Positions 14,649-15,000 of a stretch of 15,000 bases of DNA are shown here, piece by piece; the first letter of the stretch is position 1, and each line of letters starts with the position of its first letter. The position numbers and the translations under genes are program-made. A model generated the notes under the pieces. It saw nothing but the letters and a program-made list of their open reading frames with translations. It had not been told where the DNA came from and did not search any database. This stretch comes from Prevotellaceae bacterium UBA2738. Lineage in GTDB: Bacteria > Bacteroidota > Bacteroidia > Bacteroidales > Bacteroidaceae. The stretch lies in assembly GCA_002353585.1 (NCBI GenBank), contig DEJW01000001.1:1-15000 (forward strand), given 5' to 3'.

Positions 14649-14727
14649 GCATTACTTTTAGGGTATAAAAGCATTACTTCTATCGCTAAAAGCATTACAT
14701 TTAGCGCTAAAAGCATAGCTTTTATCT
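14649..14727. repeat. Tandem repeats of 21-22 bases (GCATTAC...AAAA)
   Basis: Units begin at 14649 (22 bases), 14671 (21) and 14692 (21), each starting GCATTAC and ending TAAAA. A diverged partial copy begins at 14713. The last junction forms a perfect hairpin TAAAAGC-ATA-GCTTTTA (14708-14724). No coding capacity is apparent. Confidence 0.8.
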
Positions 14728-14730
14728 TTG
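14701..14730 (+). promoter_or_regulatory. Possible promoter for a gene to the right of the window
   Basis: TATCTTTG (14723-14730) fits TAnnTTTG, with TTA at 14701-14703 and a 19-base spacer. Both lie within the tandem repeats and overlap the hairpin at 14708-14724. No start codon with a convincing gene follows within the window. Confidence 0.35.
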
Positions 14731-14755
14731 CCCCGTTTTCCTCCCCGTTCGGCAT

Positions 14756-14774
14756 GGTTACGTACCACGTAACC
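14756..14774. repeat. Perfect palindrome GGTTACGT-ACC-ACGTAACC
   Basis: Eight-base arms around a three-base centre, 26 bases after the possible promoter's -7 element. It is either a hairpin in a leader RNA or a binding site for a dimeric regulator. No T run follows, so it is not a standard terminator. Confidence 0.65.
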
Positions 14775-15000
14775 CGCTAAACCTCAGCCCGTTGCAAGAA
14801 AAATCACTTTTTCTCTCAGAAAAGCCATTTTTGCACACTTTCGCCCTTTTGTGCAGGGCAGTTTTTAACAAATCAGCTATGCAATCAGTATTGTGAAGTG
14901 GTACATGGCTAGAATCAAAAAAATCAAAAAAATCATTTTTTTCATTTTCTTGCTATGCGTACGCGCATATATATATAATATCTATTACCCCTTTAATATA

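Larger units (their letters stand above)
14606..15000. other. Gene-poor spacer beyond tamB
   Basis: This 395-base stretch has no convincing gene. It holds a 12-base direct repeat CAGTTTTTAACA (14613 and 14859), 21-base tandem repeats, a palindrome, a possible plus-strand promoter, an A/T-only inverted run (AAAAAAATCATTTTTTT near 14924-14941) and a GCGTACGC palindrome (14957-14964) followed by TA-rich sequence. A small open frame from 14905 runs to the window edge but is of low complexity. The gene that this region serves probably begins past 15000. Confidence 0.7.

Noticed and set aside
14649..14727. Possible CRISPR array
   Set aside because: The units are contiguous with no unique spacers between them, are only 21 bases long, and no cas genes are present.
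14905..15000. Open frame ATGGCTAGAATC... running to the window edge, K/I-rich then hydrophobic
   Set aside because: It has only 32 codons of A/T-rich simple sequence, no promoter at a fitting distance and no family match. It may be the start of a gene but cannot be supported here.

Overview
The window looks like a chromosomal segment of a Bacteroidales bacterium, most likely Prevotella or a close relative. The evidence is the gene families (an Omp85 lipoprotein of the TamL type with TamB, an alanine-rich extended S16, a DUF4827-like lipoprotein, an ABC-F with an altered second ATPase domain), promoters of the Bacteroidetes type (TTTG, 20 bases, TAnnTTTG), and abundant short tandem repeats between genes. 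The assignment rests on recalled family features, not on a database search.

Layout. Bases 1-61 hold the 3' end of a tRNA on the plus strand and a strong intrinsic terminator. Bases 71-178 hold a compact repeat element that supplies the stop codon of glmM. A minus-strand block follows: a Gfo/Idh/MocA oxidoreductase (2367-3332), then a lipoprotein (1612-2250) leading into glmM (165-1580), which makes glucosamine-1-phosphate for cell-wall precursors. The ABC-F gene (3466-5079) is the only complete plus-strand gene; it diverges from the oxidoreductase and converges on rsmE across a short repeat-rich spacer. From 5147 to 14538 everything is on the minus strand, in transcription order tamB, tamA/tamL, rpsP, a BFN/UVR-motif protein and rsmE. 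TamB and TamL are likely partners that span the periplasm and outer membrane. RpsP and RsmE are both 30S ribosome functions. Bases 14606-15000 carry no convincing gene but hold tandem repeats, palindromes and a possible promoter pointing right.

The most unusual aspect is the layering of short-period repeats. Seven-base repeats occur only between genes and supply or touch stop codons. Repeats with a period of 6, 9 or 12 bases lie inside coding sequence and keep the frame. They expand a loop of RsmE just before its SPOUT knot and several places in TamB. A further motif pair (TTCTTGCGCTCC then GCTTCGCG) occurs both in the glmM spacer and inside tamB, which suggests a small modular repeat family that enters genes as well as spacers. 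The second theme is the ABC-F protein, in which one of the two composite ATP sites has lost its key residues on both faces while the other looks intact.
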